Assembly (NCBI RefSeq): GCF_031143425.1
Contig: NC_090447.1
Span: forward strand, 846,429,760 to 846,493,759
DNA length: 64,000 nt
Source: Pleurodeles waltl
Taxonomy: Eukaryota; Chordata; Amphibia; Caudata; Salamandridae
Direction: 5' to 3'
In this document: positions 11,911 through 23,319 of the stretch, one piece after another
How the letters are laid out: each line of letters starts with the position of its first letter
Numbering within the stretch: the first letter of the stretch is position 1
Notes under the pieces: model-generated
Database searches by the model: none
Seen by the model: only the letters and a program-made list of their open reading frames with translations
Told to the model about the DNA's origin: nothing
Translations under genes and position numbers: made by a program

Positions 11911-12643
11911 TGGGTAGAAATATCACGCAACATTCAGTGTGCGCCTTTTTTGTGGCTGGATTACTTTGTTATTAGGTTTCAGATAAAGCCTAGGCAAGCT
12001 AACTTAGTTGATCTGGCGTGAAATACTGTAGGTGTTTGTGCTGTTAACGTCCCATTGATCCTCCTTGTTATAAAACATAAGGGGCTGACATTCACCAGCC
12101 AAGGAGATATTGGTATAGCAATCGAGTAAACATTTGGCGCAAAAACGTTTTGTGTGTGAAAGTCCTGCCACTTGCACCATTTTGCAACATGAAAACAGAA
12201 ACTGTGAGCATTTCCATTTCGAAAATTAGAAAGAGATGGGTCCCTCCAGTACCTTTCTTTAAATGAAACACACAGCGTGCCATGAAGATCCTGTGTTGAG
12301 GTTGGTAAGCCATCTTGAACTGTTGTTCTTCAGCATAACTCCTTCATGTCAATTTCAATTTTTTTTTTTTTAGACAAGCATCATGGCCAGGGTCCCTAAA
12401 ATGATGTGTCAGTGAAGGCCAAGTTATGTGACAGGGTAATATAGCCAGGGAAGGCAAAATAGACTGCAAGACAATGCTAATTATGCAAGACAATTTGTGA
12501 TTAGAGGCAATTTATACAACGTATCGTGTGGCACTATTACCTAGTTATTGTGACATTTTATGAAACTTCATAGGTTTTATGTGAGCAAAAACAATAGGTA
12601 TTTAGCTGATTCTATCCAAAATGTTATTAACTAACTAATAATA
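11911..12643. other. No gene seen
   Basis: AT-rich sequence between two copies of MITE family 1. A 73-codon minus-strand frame at 12092-12313 has no recognisable domain. A short T run lies at about 12360. Confidence 0.4.
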
Positions 12644-12646
12644 ATT

Positions 12647-13556
12647 GGGGCATATTTATACTCTGTTTGCGCCGGATTTGCGTTGTTTTTTTTTACACAA
12701 ATCCGACGCAAAGCTAACTCCATATTTATACTTTGGCGTTAGACCCGTCTAGCACCAAAGATCTTGGAGTTTGCGTCATTTTTTTGCGTGGACACCTACC
12801 TTGCGTTAATGATATGCAAGGTAGGCGTTCCCTTCTAAAAAATGACTCCAAGGCATGTGCGCCTTATTTAAACTCCCGTGCAAAAATGACGCACGGGAGT
12901 GGGCGGGCCTGAAAAAATGACGTCCAGCCGCTTTTGTGTCATTTTTTAACGCCTGGTCAGGGTAAGCGTTAAGGGACCTGTGGGCTCGGAAGGAGCCCAG
13001 AGGTGCCCTCCCATGCCCCCAGGGACACCCCCTGCCACCCTTGCCCACCCCAGGAGGACGCCCAAGGATGGAGGGACGCATCCCAGGGAACTTAAGGTAA
13101 GTTCAGGTAAGTATATATATTTTTTTTTGGTGGCATAGGAGAGCCTGATTTGTGCCCCCCTACATGCCACTATGCCCAATGACCATGCCCAGGGGACATA
13201 AGTCCCCTGGGCATGGCCATTGGGCATGGGGGCATGACTCCTGTCTGTGCTAAGACAGGAGTCATTTCAATGGGGGTTGGGAGTAAAAAAAAATGGCACA
13301 AATCGGGTTGAGGCCAATATTTTGCCTCAGACCTGACTTGCCCCATTTTTTGACGCCCAAGCTCCATTTTCCCCTACGCCGGCGCTGCCTGGTGTGGGTC
13401 ATTTTTTTTTACGCACACCAGTCAGCTGCGCCGGCTAACGTCATTCAATAAATAAGGCGCCCGCATGGCGCTTTGGAATGGCGTTAGCCGGCGTTAAATT
13501 TTTGGACGCACAACTGCGTTGGCGCAGTTGTGCGTCAAAAAGTATAAATATGACCC
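12647..13556 (+). mobile_element. MITE family 1, copy b (complete, TSD ATT)
   Basis: A 910-bp element with ends GGGGCATATTTATACT and AGTATAAATATGACCC (inverted repeats). It is flanked by ATT at 12644-12646 and 13557-13559, a 3-bp target duplication that fits PIF/Harbinger. The interior consists of successive palindromes, such as GCCCAATGACCATGCCCAGG facing CCTGGGCATGGCCATTGGGC (about 13166-13230) and GACTCCTGTC..GACAGGAGTC (about 13234-13264). No ORF of note. It resembles 11052-11907 and 45573-46447. Confidence 0.85.
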
Positions 13557-13559
13557 ATT

Positions 13560-13922
13560 GTGTCTTACTGTTAGGGCAAACACATTTAATTAACACTGTC
13601 CTTTCTTCTCAAGATAAAATAGTGTGAAAAACATACAAAATTGCAATTACCAGAAAACAAGCTAAGGGTACACATTCTTCTGATAATAAGGCATGCCTCT
13701 TTTATTCACGGTTATGTTCTAAAACTAATCATTCTCAGGTTTACCATGGATTTATACCCTAAGACACATGGATGCACTGCTTCCGTTAAGAAACAGGCCT
13801 GCAGATCAGTAGAGCACATTTCATATGCATTATCTCGATGTCTCACTAGGAGATTTTTTAGGTTTCACAACATCAGGCCTTTAATAGAGCTGCAATATGT
13901 TTGTGGTTCTTCAAAAGTATAT
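13560..13922. other. No gene seen
   Basis: AT-rich; one 97-codon plus-strand frame (13641-13934) has no recognisable domain. Confidence 0.35.
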
Positions 13923-14088
13923 GGGGGTTACTAAGAGTTTGGTGATGCAAGAAATCGAACAAAAGTGGTAGATGCCTTGCCTTACAGTACTATTAATGCA
14001 TTGGTGTAAATGGTACTCTAAATATGGCAATGGGACAACTGCCACTTTCTGGCAGTTGTCCCTCACCGCCAAAGTCTAAATAACCCCC
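13923..14088. mobile_element. Small MITE-like element
   Basis: A 166-bp segment starting GGGGGTTACTAAGAGTTTGG and ending CCAAAGTCTAAATAACCCCC, which are imperfect inverted repeats. Near the right end is a hairpin GGGACAACTGCC-ACTTTCT-GGCAGTTGTCCC. I see no clear target duplication. Confidence 0.5.
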
Positions 14089-14284
14089 AGTGGATTGATT
14101 ACAAATGGCCCATTAAATTGTGATCCTGCTCAGACATCAGGTTGCACAGGGATTACACCTAAAAAACTGTTGCAATATTTATGGCTCCCTTATTTACCAG
14201 GTGCCATAACATTTGCATAGTTGGTTACATTTATTTATTGGTACATAAGGGGTTTGGTGTGGTAAACACCACAATCTGCATGTT

Positions 14285-14530
14285 ATTCCCCAGGTCATAA
14301 GCAAGACATTACGGGGCGCAAGTTATAGTTAGCTCAGGTAATTATAACTGCTGAATTTCTATAGTTTTGTAAATTCAGAACCTAACTATAACATATCTGC
14401 AACCTTTGTTTTTTTCAGGAAATTTCTACAGTTTTTTAAATTCTGTTTCCTAAATGTAATGCTTTTGTAAGCTTTGTTTTTTCAGTAATTTTTTATGGTT
14501 TTTTTGAAATCTAGTCCCTAATTATAAATA
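14285..14530. repeat. Dispersed AT-rich repeat shared with 43480-43690
   Basis: Both copies carry GGCGCAAGTTATAGTTA or GGCACAAGTTATAGTTA, then a TATAACTG.TGAATTTC block, then one or more units with CCTTTGTTTTTTTCAGTGAATTTTT-like words and AACTATAACAT. Unit length is about 70 bp. Here it directly precedes the GTGAGTG tandem array. Family unknown. Confidence 0.55.
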
Positions 14531-14911
14531 GTAACTGTTGAGAGTGAGTGTGTGAGTGGCTCTATAGGTTGGTGGGAGTAGATGAGTAGCCAAATGGGTT
14601 TCTGTGTGGGTTAGTGAGTGTATTTCTGTGCATGTAAGTGGGTCTATGGGTCTCTCAGTGTGTGTGAGTGGCTATTAGCATATATATGGTTGTGCAAGTG
14701 GGCATTGGATGTACATGTGTGGATTTCTGAGCAGGTGTGTAACTGACTGACTGGGTCTGTGAGTGGGTGCATTAGTGTTTAAGTTTGTCTGTGAATAGGT
14801 GTGTAAGTCTCTGGGTTTGTAAATTAATGTATAAGTCTCTCAGTGGGTGTGTAAGTGAGTGCATGAGTATTTGAGTGGGTCTGTGAGTGAGTGTAACAGT
14901 CTCTTAGTGGG
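14531..14911. repeat. GTGAGTG-type degenerate tandem array, segment 1
   Basis: The sequence is built from words such as GTGAGTG, GTGGGTC, GTGAGTGGGTGC and GCATGAGTATCTGAGTGGGT with variable spacing of roughly 20-45 bp. This is the first piece of a long low-complexity array that resumes after each of three inserted elements. Confidence 0.8.
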
Positions 14912-14915
14912 TTAG

Positions 14916-17153
14916 TGTTGGAAATGACCTTTTTGCAGGGTCACCCCCAAACTTTGTGCATTCCTCCTTCTCTTTTTCTGATCTCATTTTTGCTGGCTTT
15001 AGGACTCTGTGCACTTTACCACTGCGAATCAATGCTAAAGTGCATATGCTCTCTCCTTAAAACATGGTGACATTGGCTCATACCCAATTGGCTTATTTAA
15101 TTTACTTGTAAGTCCCTAGTCAAGTGCACTACATGTGCCCAGGGCCTGTAACTTAAATGCTACTAGTGGGCTGCAGCACTGGTTGTGCCACCCACATAAG
15201 TAGCCCCCTAACCATGTCTCAGGCCTGCCACTGCAGTGCCTGTCTGTGCAGTTTCACTGCCACTTCGACCTGGCATTCAAAATTACTTGCCAAGCCTTAA
15301 ACTCCCCTTTTTCTAAATATAAGTCACCTCTAAGGTAGGCCCTAGGTAACCCATATGGCAGGGTGCTGTGTAGGCAAAAGGCAGGACATGTACCTGTGTA
15401 GTTTACGTGTCCTGGTAGTGTAAAACTCCTAAATTTGTTTTGCACTGCTGTGAGGCCTGCTCCTTTCATTGGCTAACATTAGGGCTACCCTCATATACTA
15501 TAGGAGTGGTAGCTTCTGATCTGAAAGGAGTAACAAGGTCATATTCAGTATGACCAGAATGGTAATACAAAAGCCTGCTGACTGGTGAAGTTGGATTTAA
15601 TATGACTATTTTAGAAATGCCACTTTTAGAAAGTGAACATTTCTCTGCACTTAATTCTTTCTGTGCCTTGCAATCCACGTCTCGCTACGTTTAGTTGACA
15701 GCTCCCTTGTGCATTCACTCAGACAAATCCCAAACACAGGATGCTCAGTCACACTTGCATACATCTACATATTGAATGGGTCTTCCTGGGCTGGGAGGGT
15801 GGAGGGCCTGACACTTAATTGTCAAAGGACAGTAGCTTGCCCTCACACAAAGGACTACCACACCCACAACTGGGACCCTGGCAGACAGGATGGAACTGAA
15901 AGGGGACCTTGTGCACTTCTAAGCCACTCTTTGAAGTCTCCCCACTTCAAAGGTACATTTGGTATTCAAACAGTGTCACTGACCCTACCAACTCAGACAC
16001 TTCTGAGGTAGACACCTCTACATCACACTCTTCCTGGAGAAGAAACCCTGACCCAGAACCTGCAACCTGCTAAGAAAAACTGACTTGCTGCCCAAAGGAC
16101 TCACCTGACTGCTTTTCTGTAAAGGACTGCTGCCCTGCTGTTGCACTGCTGCCTGCTGCTCTCTGGCTGTGCTGAGAAGTGCTCTCCAAGGGCTTGGATA
16201 GAGCTTGCCTCCTGTTACCTGAAGTCTCAGGACAAAAAAGGCTTCATTCCTGCAAAAGAACTCCTTGTGCATGAAAATTGATGCACAGTCTGCAAGAAAC
16301 GTCGCACAGCCTGCATTGCGGTGAGAAAATCACTGCAAGCCAAATCAGAATGACGCAGACTGACTTCATAAGGAGAAGATTGACACAGCGCCAGCATTGC
16401 GATCAGAAATTCGATGCAGGGCCCACTGGATTGATGCAGAGCCGAGCCGGAACGACGCAGTCCGACTTCCTGGGAGGAATCGACGCAGCACCTGCTGTGC
16501 GGTAGAAATTTCCACGCATCGCCCACCGGATCGATGCAGCCCCTGGGACTTCATCCTGCAAGCACCGGATTTCAACGTATCATCCCCGGGGCGTCAGAAA
16601 ACCACGCAACCCGGAGAGGATCCAAGTCTGCAAGCCAGAAATCGATGCAAAGTCTTCCCTGCGTGGAAAATAAATGATGCATCGTCTGTGTGCGGCTGGA
16701 GAAATTGACGCACACCTCCCTGTTTTCCACCATTTCCTCCTCTGCGGTCCCTTGCAGAGAGTTTGAAAGCAAACCAGGTACTTTGTGCTTACAAGAAACA
16801 CTTGTTGCTTGTTAAGAGACTAAAGACACTTTATATCATTTTTACAATGATATTTCACCATATACTTATTGCATCTTGACCGTTTTGACCTGCATCTTAT
16901 CAGATAAATATTATATATTTTTCTAAATACTGTGTGGTGTATTTTTGTGGTGTTCTACTGAGTTCTTGCATTATTAATTGCACAAATACTTTACACATTG
17001 TCTTCTAAGTTAAGCCTGACTGCTCAATGCCAAGCTACCAGAGGGTGGGCACAGGATAATTTGGATTGTGTGTGACTTACCATGACTAGAGTGAGGGTCC
17101 TTGCTTGGACAGGGGGTAACCTAACTGCCAACCAAAGACCCCATTTCTAACCA
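14916..17153 (+). mobile_element. Long LTR-like element, copy 1 (TG...CA, TSD TTAG)
   Basis: A 2238-bp element beginning TGTTGGAAATGACC and ending CATTTCTAACCA, flanked by TTAG at 14912-14915 and 17154-17157. TG..CA termini with a 4-5 bp duplication are the signature of an LTR. A second copy lies inverted at 56173-58024, with collinear blocks such as TTAATTTACTTGTAAGTCCC and TGTCTCAGGCCTGCCA. The interior (16270-16720) has many GATGCA/GACGCA words. An AATAAA is present at about 16670. There is no protein domain. I interpret it as a solo LTR, unusually long. It interrupts the GTGAGTG array. Confidence 0.7.
16240..16725 (+). promoter_or_regulatory. Array of GAYGCA (TTGATGCA/TCGACGCA) motifs inside LTR-like element
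   Basis: At least twelve occurrences of GATGCA, GACGCA or near variants lie in this 480-bp stretch, spaced about 15-40 bp. Examples are ATTGATGCACAG, AATGACGCAGAC, TTCGATGCAGGG, ATCGACGCAGCA and ATCGATGCAAAG. The matching region of the inverted copy (56515-56860) has TGCGTCA/TGCATCA in the same density. TGATGCAA-like words resemble C/EBP-ATF composite (bZIP) sites. A regulatory function is inference. Confidence 0.4.
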
Positions 17154-17157
17154 TTAG

Positions 17158-17480
17158 TAAGTAGGTGCACAAGTCTGAGTGGGTCTGTGAGTTGGTGCAT
17201 TAATTGTTTGAGTGGGTCTGTGACTGGGTGCATGAGTATCTGAGTGAGTTTGGGTATGGGTGATTGACAAAATGTATGATTGCAGGTATGGGAAATTGGT
17301 TGGGTGCACAAGTGTAATATGGGTCTTGAAGAAGTGCATGAGTATATGTATGGGTGAGTGAGGGAATGTGTGAGTGTGATTATGGGCGATTGAGGGACGA
17401 GTGCATGTATGTGTTACCAAATAAGTGTATGAGTGGTGTATCAGTGATTGACTGTGTGTATTCATGTCCATGTATGACTA
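17158..17480. repeat. GTGAGTG-type tandem array, segment 2
   Basis: Continuation of the array after the LTR-like insertion: GTGGGTCTGTGAGTTGGTGC, GCATGAGTATCTGAGTGAG and similar words. Confidence 0.8.
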
Positions 17481-18200
17481 GGGGGCAGATGTATCAAGAA
17501 TGCATTTTGCGAGTTGGAAATAGCGATTTTTAAGAAATCGCTATTTCTGAATCGCAAAATGCAATGTATCCTATTTGCGATTCGGTAATAGCAATTTCTT
17601 AAAAATGGCAAATGCTATTACCGAATGGCAAATTGCGATACAGTCCCCATTCGCATCTATGGGCCTGTAGGCCCATATTTGCGAATATTTTGCATGTCCC
17701 AAACTGCGAATTCCTGACTGGAATTCGCAATTTTTGGAAATGCAAAATCCAGGGTGCTGGGGGCCTTAGGCCCCCGCTTCTGCACCCCAAAATATTTTTT
17801 ACAACATGTAAGGTGCACACATGCCAAAAGGGCATGTGTGCTTTACATGTAAATTTTTAAACTGAATTTTAAATGCATTTTTAAAATTTGCACATGGTTA
17901 CCACCAAGTTCAACTTGGTGGTAAATAGCGATTCCTTAATGCCCAATTCGCATTAAGGAATTGCTTCTTACATGTGCTTTAGAAATCGCAAATAAGGATT
18001 CCTTATTTGTGATTTCTTATTTAGAGAGTCGCAATTTGCAACTCTCTAAACAGGGTCACAATTTTAAGGAATCGCTATTTTAGCGATTCCTTAAAATTGC
18101 ATTCAGAATGCCTTTGATACATTCTGAAATGGCTTTTTGCATTCGCAAACGGGCATTCACACCGTTTGCGAATGCAAAATGCTTTGATACATCTGGCCCC
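17481..18200. mobile_element. 720-bp palindromic MITE
   Basis: It starts GGGGGCAGATGTATCAAGAA and ends TTTGATACATCTGGCCCC, an inverted repeat of about 20 bp extended by TGCATTTTGCGA/GAATGCAAAATGC. The interior is nearly all palindromic: GCGATTTTTAAGAAATCGC, ATTCGGTAATAGC..GCTATTACCGAAT, AAGTTCAACTT and AAGGAATCGC..GCGATTCCTT. No target duplication is obvious (flanks GACTA and ATGTG). It sits inside the GTGAGTG array. Non-coding. Confidence 0.8.
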
Positions 18201-18880
18201 ATGTGATTTACTTCATGAGTCCATGTCTTTGTCAGTGAGCTCATGAGTGGTGAATTGGTAATTGATTGAGTGCATGAGTGCTGCATGGGCAATTTAATGA
18301 CTGGATGTGTGCATGTATGGGCGACTGAGTGAGTGCATGAGTGTTGAATGTTTGATTGACTGAATGTATAAATGTATATATGGATCAGTGACTGCATGAG
18401 TGATGTGTAGGAGAATTACTAAGTCTATGCATGAAAAGTAAACACGTATGTGATTGATGTATGGATGACTGATAGACTGTATGAGTGCATGTATGGGTAA
18501 GTAGTGACTTCATGACTGCTGTATAGGTAATTGAGTGAATCAGTGCATCTATGGGAAGTGAGTGAGTGGATCATACCTGTATAGGTGATTGAGTGAGTAT
18601 ATTAGTGCATTTTTGAGTGAGTGAGTGTAAAAGTGTATTTATGTGTGTGTGTGTGTGTGTGAGTATAAGACATATATCGATGTTTCAGTGAGTGCATGAG
18701 TGCATTTATGGGTAATAGACTGGCTCTATGAGTGTTTGTATATGAGAGTAAGTGAATGCATGGGTGATGTACTGCTTGAGTGACTGTATGACTGTATGGA
18801 TGGGTGAGTGAGTGCTTGAGTGGTGTATAGGTGAATAATTGAGTGTATGAGTGCATGTATGGATGTACGGATGATAACAT
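18201..18880. repeat. GTGAGTG-type tandem array, segment 3
   Basis: Words such as GAGTGCATGAGTG, GTATGGGTAAGT and TGATTGAGTGAGT with variable spacing. It contains a (GT)n run at 18642-18663. Minus-strand frames give only HSLTHPYTTHALTH-like low-complexity peptides and are not genes. Confidence 0.8.
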
Positions 18881-19219
18881 TATTGCAAGAATTAAGCATC
18901 ATTTTAGTAACAACAACAACAATGATGGTATCAGCATAATTGTATAGTTTATTATAGAACAACAGGGACATTCGACTCAAAACATAAACTGTTAAGAAAT
19001 CGTAAATACAGCTAACATTGTAAATTCAACCTAGTAAGTGAGTCATTTATGTTGGCTGTGTGTCATTGCTATTTTGTGTATGTGTTGATAACTGTGTAAT
19101 TTTTGTTTTCTAAATTTTTTATTCTTCACAAATTTGCCCTGAAATATTGCAGGACGTATGTTCCAGTTTCGCTGAAAAGTCACGAATATAGCATGCATTT
19201 TTGAAAGGGTAAAGTACAT

Positions 19220-19220
<1 letters not shown>

Positions 19221-19284
<64 letters not shown>

Positions 19285-19286
19285 TA
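19221..19286. repeat. (AT)n microsatellite
   Basis: About 30 TA units, ending in TATACACACATATATA. Confidence 0.92.
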
Positions 19287-19643
19287 CTGTAAGTAATGTT
19301 TGACAACAGCTGTTTGCTAGTATAGTGTTTAAACTTGTAAACTTTCAAGAAAAGTCAATGTTTAGTAGTTTTTCATTGTGTTTCAATTCATTTTGATCTC
19401 GCCAATTGTCGTGACAATGACTAGATGATTGAGGCGATGCTCATCCTCATGACCATCATGTAACCTAGAAACAAAGAGATGTGATTGGAGAAAATAGTTT
19501 TCGTTAGTTTTCAAAGGAAGTTCCTATAGACTTTTTCCTTTTTGAATCTTCCATCAGAGCATTTGCTCATTCATTGAAGGTGTACTGTACAGCTTCTGGT
19601 AAACTTTCATTCAGAGCTTTTTTCCTTATTTGTTGACATTCAA

Positions 19644-19869
19644 AATGGCAACAGGAGGCACTCAGCAAGAAGAGGTCGCTCAAGAAGCAGAGGAGCAGGA
19701 GCAGGTGCAACATCAGGAGGACTCCAGTGATCAGGAACCAGCCCCTAAAAGGCAAAGCATTGCATGGGAAAGTTTTACAATTCCTTCAGGGGAATCGAAA
19801 ACACTGGCCAAGCTTGTTAAATGCAGCATGTGTGAAAATACCTTTTTAAGGGGCACAACTAAAAAATAA
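19644..19869 (+). pseudogene. BED-type zinc-finger fragment (hAT transposase or ZBED-like N-terminus)
   Basis: Starts at an ATG at 19644 with an acidic, Gln/Glu-rich leader (EEVAQEAEEQEQVQHQE), then SIAWESFTIP..KLVKCSMCENTF. The Trp-x-x-Phe and CxxC spacing match the first half of a BED finger (W..F....K..KC..C). The His pair of the finger is not in frame: a stop falls at 19867-19869, with possible continuation in another frame. The fragment would bind DNA in a hAT transposase. No catalytic hAT domain follows. Confidence 0.5.
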
Positions 19870-20284
19870 GATACCTTTGTATTACAACTACTATGTTGTA
19901 CCACCTCAGAATGTACCACAAAAGGGACCTCAGGAGAGCACAAAAGGACAGAGAGGGACCTTTCACTTCCAGGGTTTTACCACCTACTCTTGGAGAGCGA
20001 GTTCCTGCAGTCATTTGATATTATTTTGAAGGCAGCAAGGAAACATACCTGCTATTTTTTATTATGTCGTGCAGTTTTCCTGCTATTTTTCTGTTTGTTC
20101 TGAAAATCTTTTCTTTCCCTCGTTGCCATTTTGTTTGGAAAAAAAATACAAAAAAATTCAACTGTTAGAAAATCAAAAGCAAAACTTACAAAAGACTGTT
20201 CCAGAAAAGAAGGAAAAAAAGGCTCTTGTCAGAACCGTATCTCATGGTTAAAAAAAAAGATAAGCTGCAGGAGTGTGTATATAG

Positions 20285-23100
20285 AAGAAAGAGTCTCTGT
20301 ATGGGTGACTAAATAACTACATGAGTGTGTACAGGTTAGTGAGTGAGTGCATGAGTAGTGTATGAGTGAGTAACTGAGTGCATGAATGCTGTATGGGACA
20401 CTGAATGACTGCATGAGTTGTGTATGGGTAGCTCAGTAAGTGAATGGGTGGTGTGCGGCAGAGTGAGTGTAATCCTAAATGTGTTTGTAGGTAAGTAATT
20501 GAGTGCATGAATGGATCTATGTGTAAGTCATTAACTGCATGAGGAGCCATATGGGTGAGTGGAGTGAGTGAGTACTTGTATGTTTGAGTGAGTGTATGAG
20601 TGGTGTATGGGTGATTAAGTGAGTGCATGAATTAATTTATGGGTGAATGAATGAGTGTATGAGTGCATCTATGTGTAAGTGACAGCATGATTTGTGTATG
20701 GGTGATTGAGTGCATAACTGCATATAGTTGTGTACTCATGACTCAGTGAGTGCATGAGTTGTGTATGGGTCACTGACTGTGTGCATGAGTGCATGAATAA
20801 GTGAGTGAGTGCATGAGTGGTGTCTGAGATTGACTGAGTGCCTGAATGCGTGTATGGGTGAGCTGAGCGAGTGCATGTGTGCTTGTAGAAGTGAGCGAGT
20901 ATGTGTGTGTGTGGTGCATGGGTGTGTGAGTCCATGAATGCTGTATGAGTGACTGAATTAGTGTATAAGTGGTGTATAGGTAACTGATTATGTGGATGAG
21001 TGCATGTATGGTGAGTGAGTGAGTGAGTGAGTGAGTGCATGAGTGGTGCATGGCTCACTCATTGTTTCCATGAGTGCATGTATGAATAACTGATTGAGTG
21101 CATGAGTGGTTTTTGGGAGATTTACTGAGTGCATGTATGGGTGAGTAAATAAGTGCATGTGGGGTGTGTGGGAGATTGTCTGAGCATAGGAATGCATGTA
21201 TAAGTGAGTGAGTGTATAAGTGCATGTGTGGGTGAGTGAATGCATGAGTGCTTGTATGAGTGAGTAAGTGTGAGTTGTGTATGGGTGAGTGAGTGTATGA
21301 GTGGTGTATGGGAGAATGAATGTATGCATGATGTATGTGTTATTGACAGAGTGTGTTAGTGCATGTATGAGTGAGTGACTGAGTGTGTGAGTGATGCATA
21401 GGTGACTGCAAGAGTGTATGAGTGTGTTAATGGGTGAATTAGTGCATAAGTGAATGTATGGATGAACAGGTGAATGCACAAGTGCTTGTATGAGTGAGTG
21501 TGTGGGTGGTGTATGTGTGAGTGCGTGTGTCAGTGTTGTATGGGTGTGTGAACAAATGAATGTATGAGTGATGTATGGGTAATTGATGGAGTGCATGAGT
21601 GCATGTCTGAGTGAGTGATGGCATAAGTAGTGTATGGGAGACTAACTGACTATATGAGTGCATGTATTAGTAAGTGAGTGAGTACATGAGTGGTGTATGA
21701 GTGATTGACTGAGCCCATTAGTGTGTATATGGGTGAGTGATTGGTTGCATGAGTGGTGTATGGGCGATTGACTGAGTGCATGAGTAGTACGTGGGTAAGT
21801 GAGTGCCTGAGTGGATGTATGGAAACAGGAGTGGTGTATAAGTGATGTATGGGAAATTGACTGAGTGCATGTTTGCGTGAGTGAGTGAGTGAGTGAGTGA
21901 GTAAGGTAATGCATGAGTGGTGCATGGGTGATTGACTGAGTGCATGATGGCATGTATTAGTGGGTAAGTGTATCAATGGTGAAGGGATAATTAACTGAGT
22001 GCATGTATAAGTACGTGAGTGAACATATGAATGATGTATGGCTGCTTGACTGAATGCATGAATGTTGTATGGGTACTGAATGTGTGCAAGAGTGCATGTA
22101 TGGATAAGTGAGTGAGTACATGAGAGATGTAGGGCAGATTGACTAAGTGGATGAGTGCATGAATGTGTGAGTGAGTTAGTGCATAAGTGTGTGTATGAGT
22201 GAGTAACTGTGTGAGTGGTGTATGGAGCAGTGACTGTGTGCATGAGTGCATGTATAGATAAGTGAGTGAGTGCATGAGTGGTGTATGAGAAACTGACTGA
22301 ATGCATGAGTGTGTGTATGGATGAGTGAGTGAGTGCATGAGTGCATGTACGAGTGAGTGAGTAAGTGTGTGAGTACTGCATGGGTGAGTCCATGAGTGCT
22401 GCACAGGTGACTGTATGAATGTGTGTATGGGTGAGTGACTGAGTGGTGCATAGGTGACTCACTGTGTGCATAAGTGCTGTATGGGAGATTTGCTGAGTGC
22501 ATGAGTGAATGCATGGGTGAGTAAGTGAGTGCATGAGCAGTGTATGGGTTATTTACTGAGCATATGAGTGCATGTATGAGTAAGTGAGTGAGTGTATAAG
22601 TGTGTGCATGGGTGAGCAAGTGAATGCATGAGTGCTTATATTAATGAGTGAGTGTGTGAGTTGTGTATGGGTGAGTGAGTGTATAAGTGGTATATGGGTG
22701 AATGAATATATGAGTGATGTATGGGTGATTGACAGAGTGCATGAGTGCATGTATGAGTGAGTGTGTGAGTGGTTCATGGGTGACTGAAAGAGTGTACGAG
22801 TATATATATCGGTAAGTGAGTGCATCTGTCTGTGTATGGTTGAACAAGTGAATGCATGAGTGCTTGTATAAGTGAGTGGTGTATGGGTAAGTGAGTGCAT
22901 CAGTGGTGTATGGGGGAGTGAGTGAATGAATGTATGAGTGATGTATGGGTAATTGATGATGTGTATGAGGGAGTGAGTTAATGAGTGCATGAGTGGTGGA
23001 TGGCAGATTGAATGACTATGAGTGCACATATGAGGAAGTGAGTGCAAGAGTGGTGTATGGGTGACTGACATAAGTGTGTGTATGGGTGAGTGAGTGCATG
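20285..23100. repeat. GTGAGTG-type tandem array, segment 4 (main block)
   Basis: A 2.8-kb run of units such as GAGTGCATGAGTGGTGTATG followed by GGTGATTGACTGAGTGCATG. Spacing averages about 30-45 bp and there is much length variation built on a 4-bp (TGAG) sub-period. Very long minus-strand frames (up to 294 codons) arise because the array is poor in minus-strand stops; they encode only His/Ser/Thr/Leu repeats. Confidence 0.85.
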
Positions 23101-23310
23101 TCAGGAATCCTGAGTCTATAAACCATCTCAATACTGCTTGTCCAGGCTATCATGAAGCAAAATGTAGATGGCTCCAAGCTATCTGTCTATCTCTAGAGGT
23201 TGTGGATTATCAGGTGGCACTACACTTATTTAAGACAAACACTGCAGAGGCAATTGTGTATTCAGTAGATCGCTTCCATTTGTGTGCTTTTTATAAATTC
23301 TTAGGTAAGT
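23100..23310 (+). pseudogene. Possible LINE ORF2 C-terminal fragment
   Basis: The translation INHLNTACPGYHEAKCRWLQ followed by AICLSLEV resembles the Cys/His C-terminal tail of LINE polyproteins (H...CP.Y...R..WL...C..L). It starts abruptly at the edge of the tandem array and stops at TAG near 23313. No reverse transcriptase precedes it. The assignment is a weak motif impression. Confidence 0.35.
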
Positions 23311-23319
23311 AGGTTACAA

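Larger units (their letters stand above)
18881..20284. other. Non-array insert within the tandem array
   Basis: The array stops near 18880 and resumes near 20285. The insert is AT-rich, holds an (AT)n microsatellite (19221-19286) and a BED zinc-finger fragment (19644-19869), and has A/T homopolymer runs near 20140 and 20250. I could not find its terminal repeats or target duplication, so it may be a decayed hAT-type transposon. Confidence 0.4.

Noticed and set aside
17481..18200. Structured RNA gene within the 720-bp palindrome
   Set aside because: Hairpins span the whole element including its inverted ends and match a MITE; no promoter elements seen.
20229..23131. Very long minus-strand frames rich in His, Ser, Thr and Leu (up to 294 codons)
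   Set aside because: They follow the GTGAGTG tandem array, several frames are open at once, and no domain or start context is seen; stop-poor repeat artefact.
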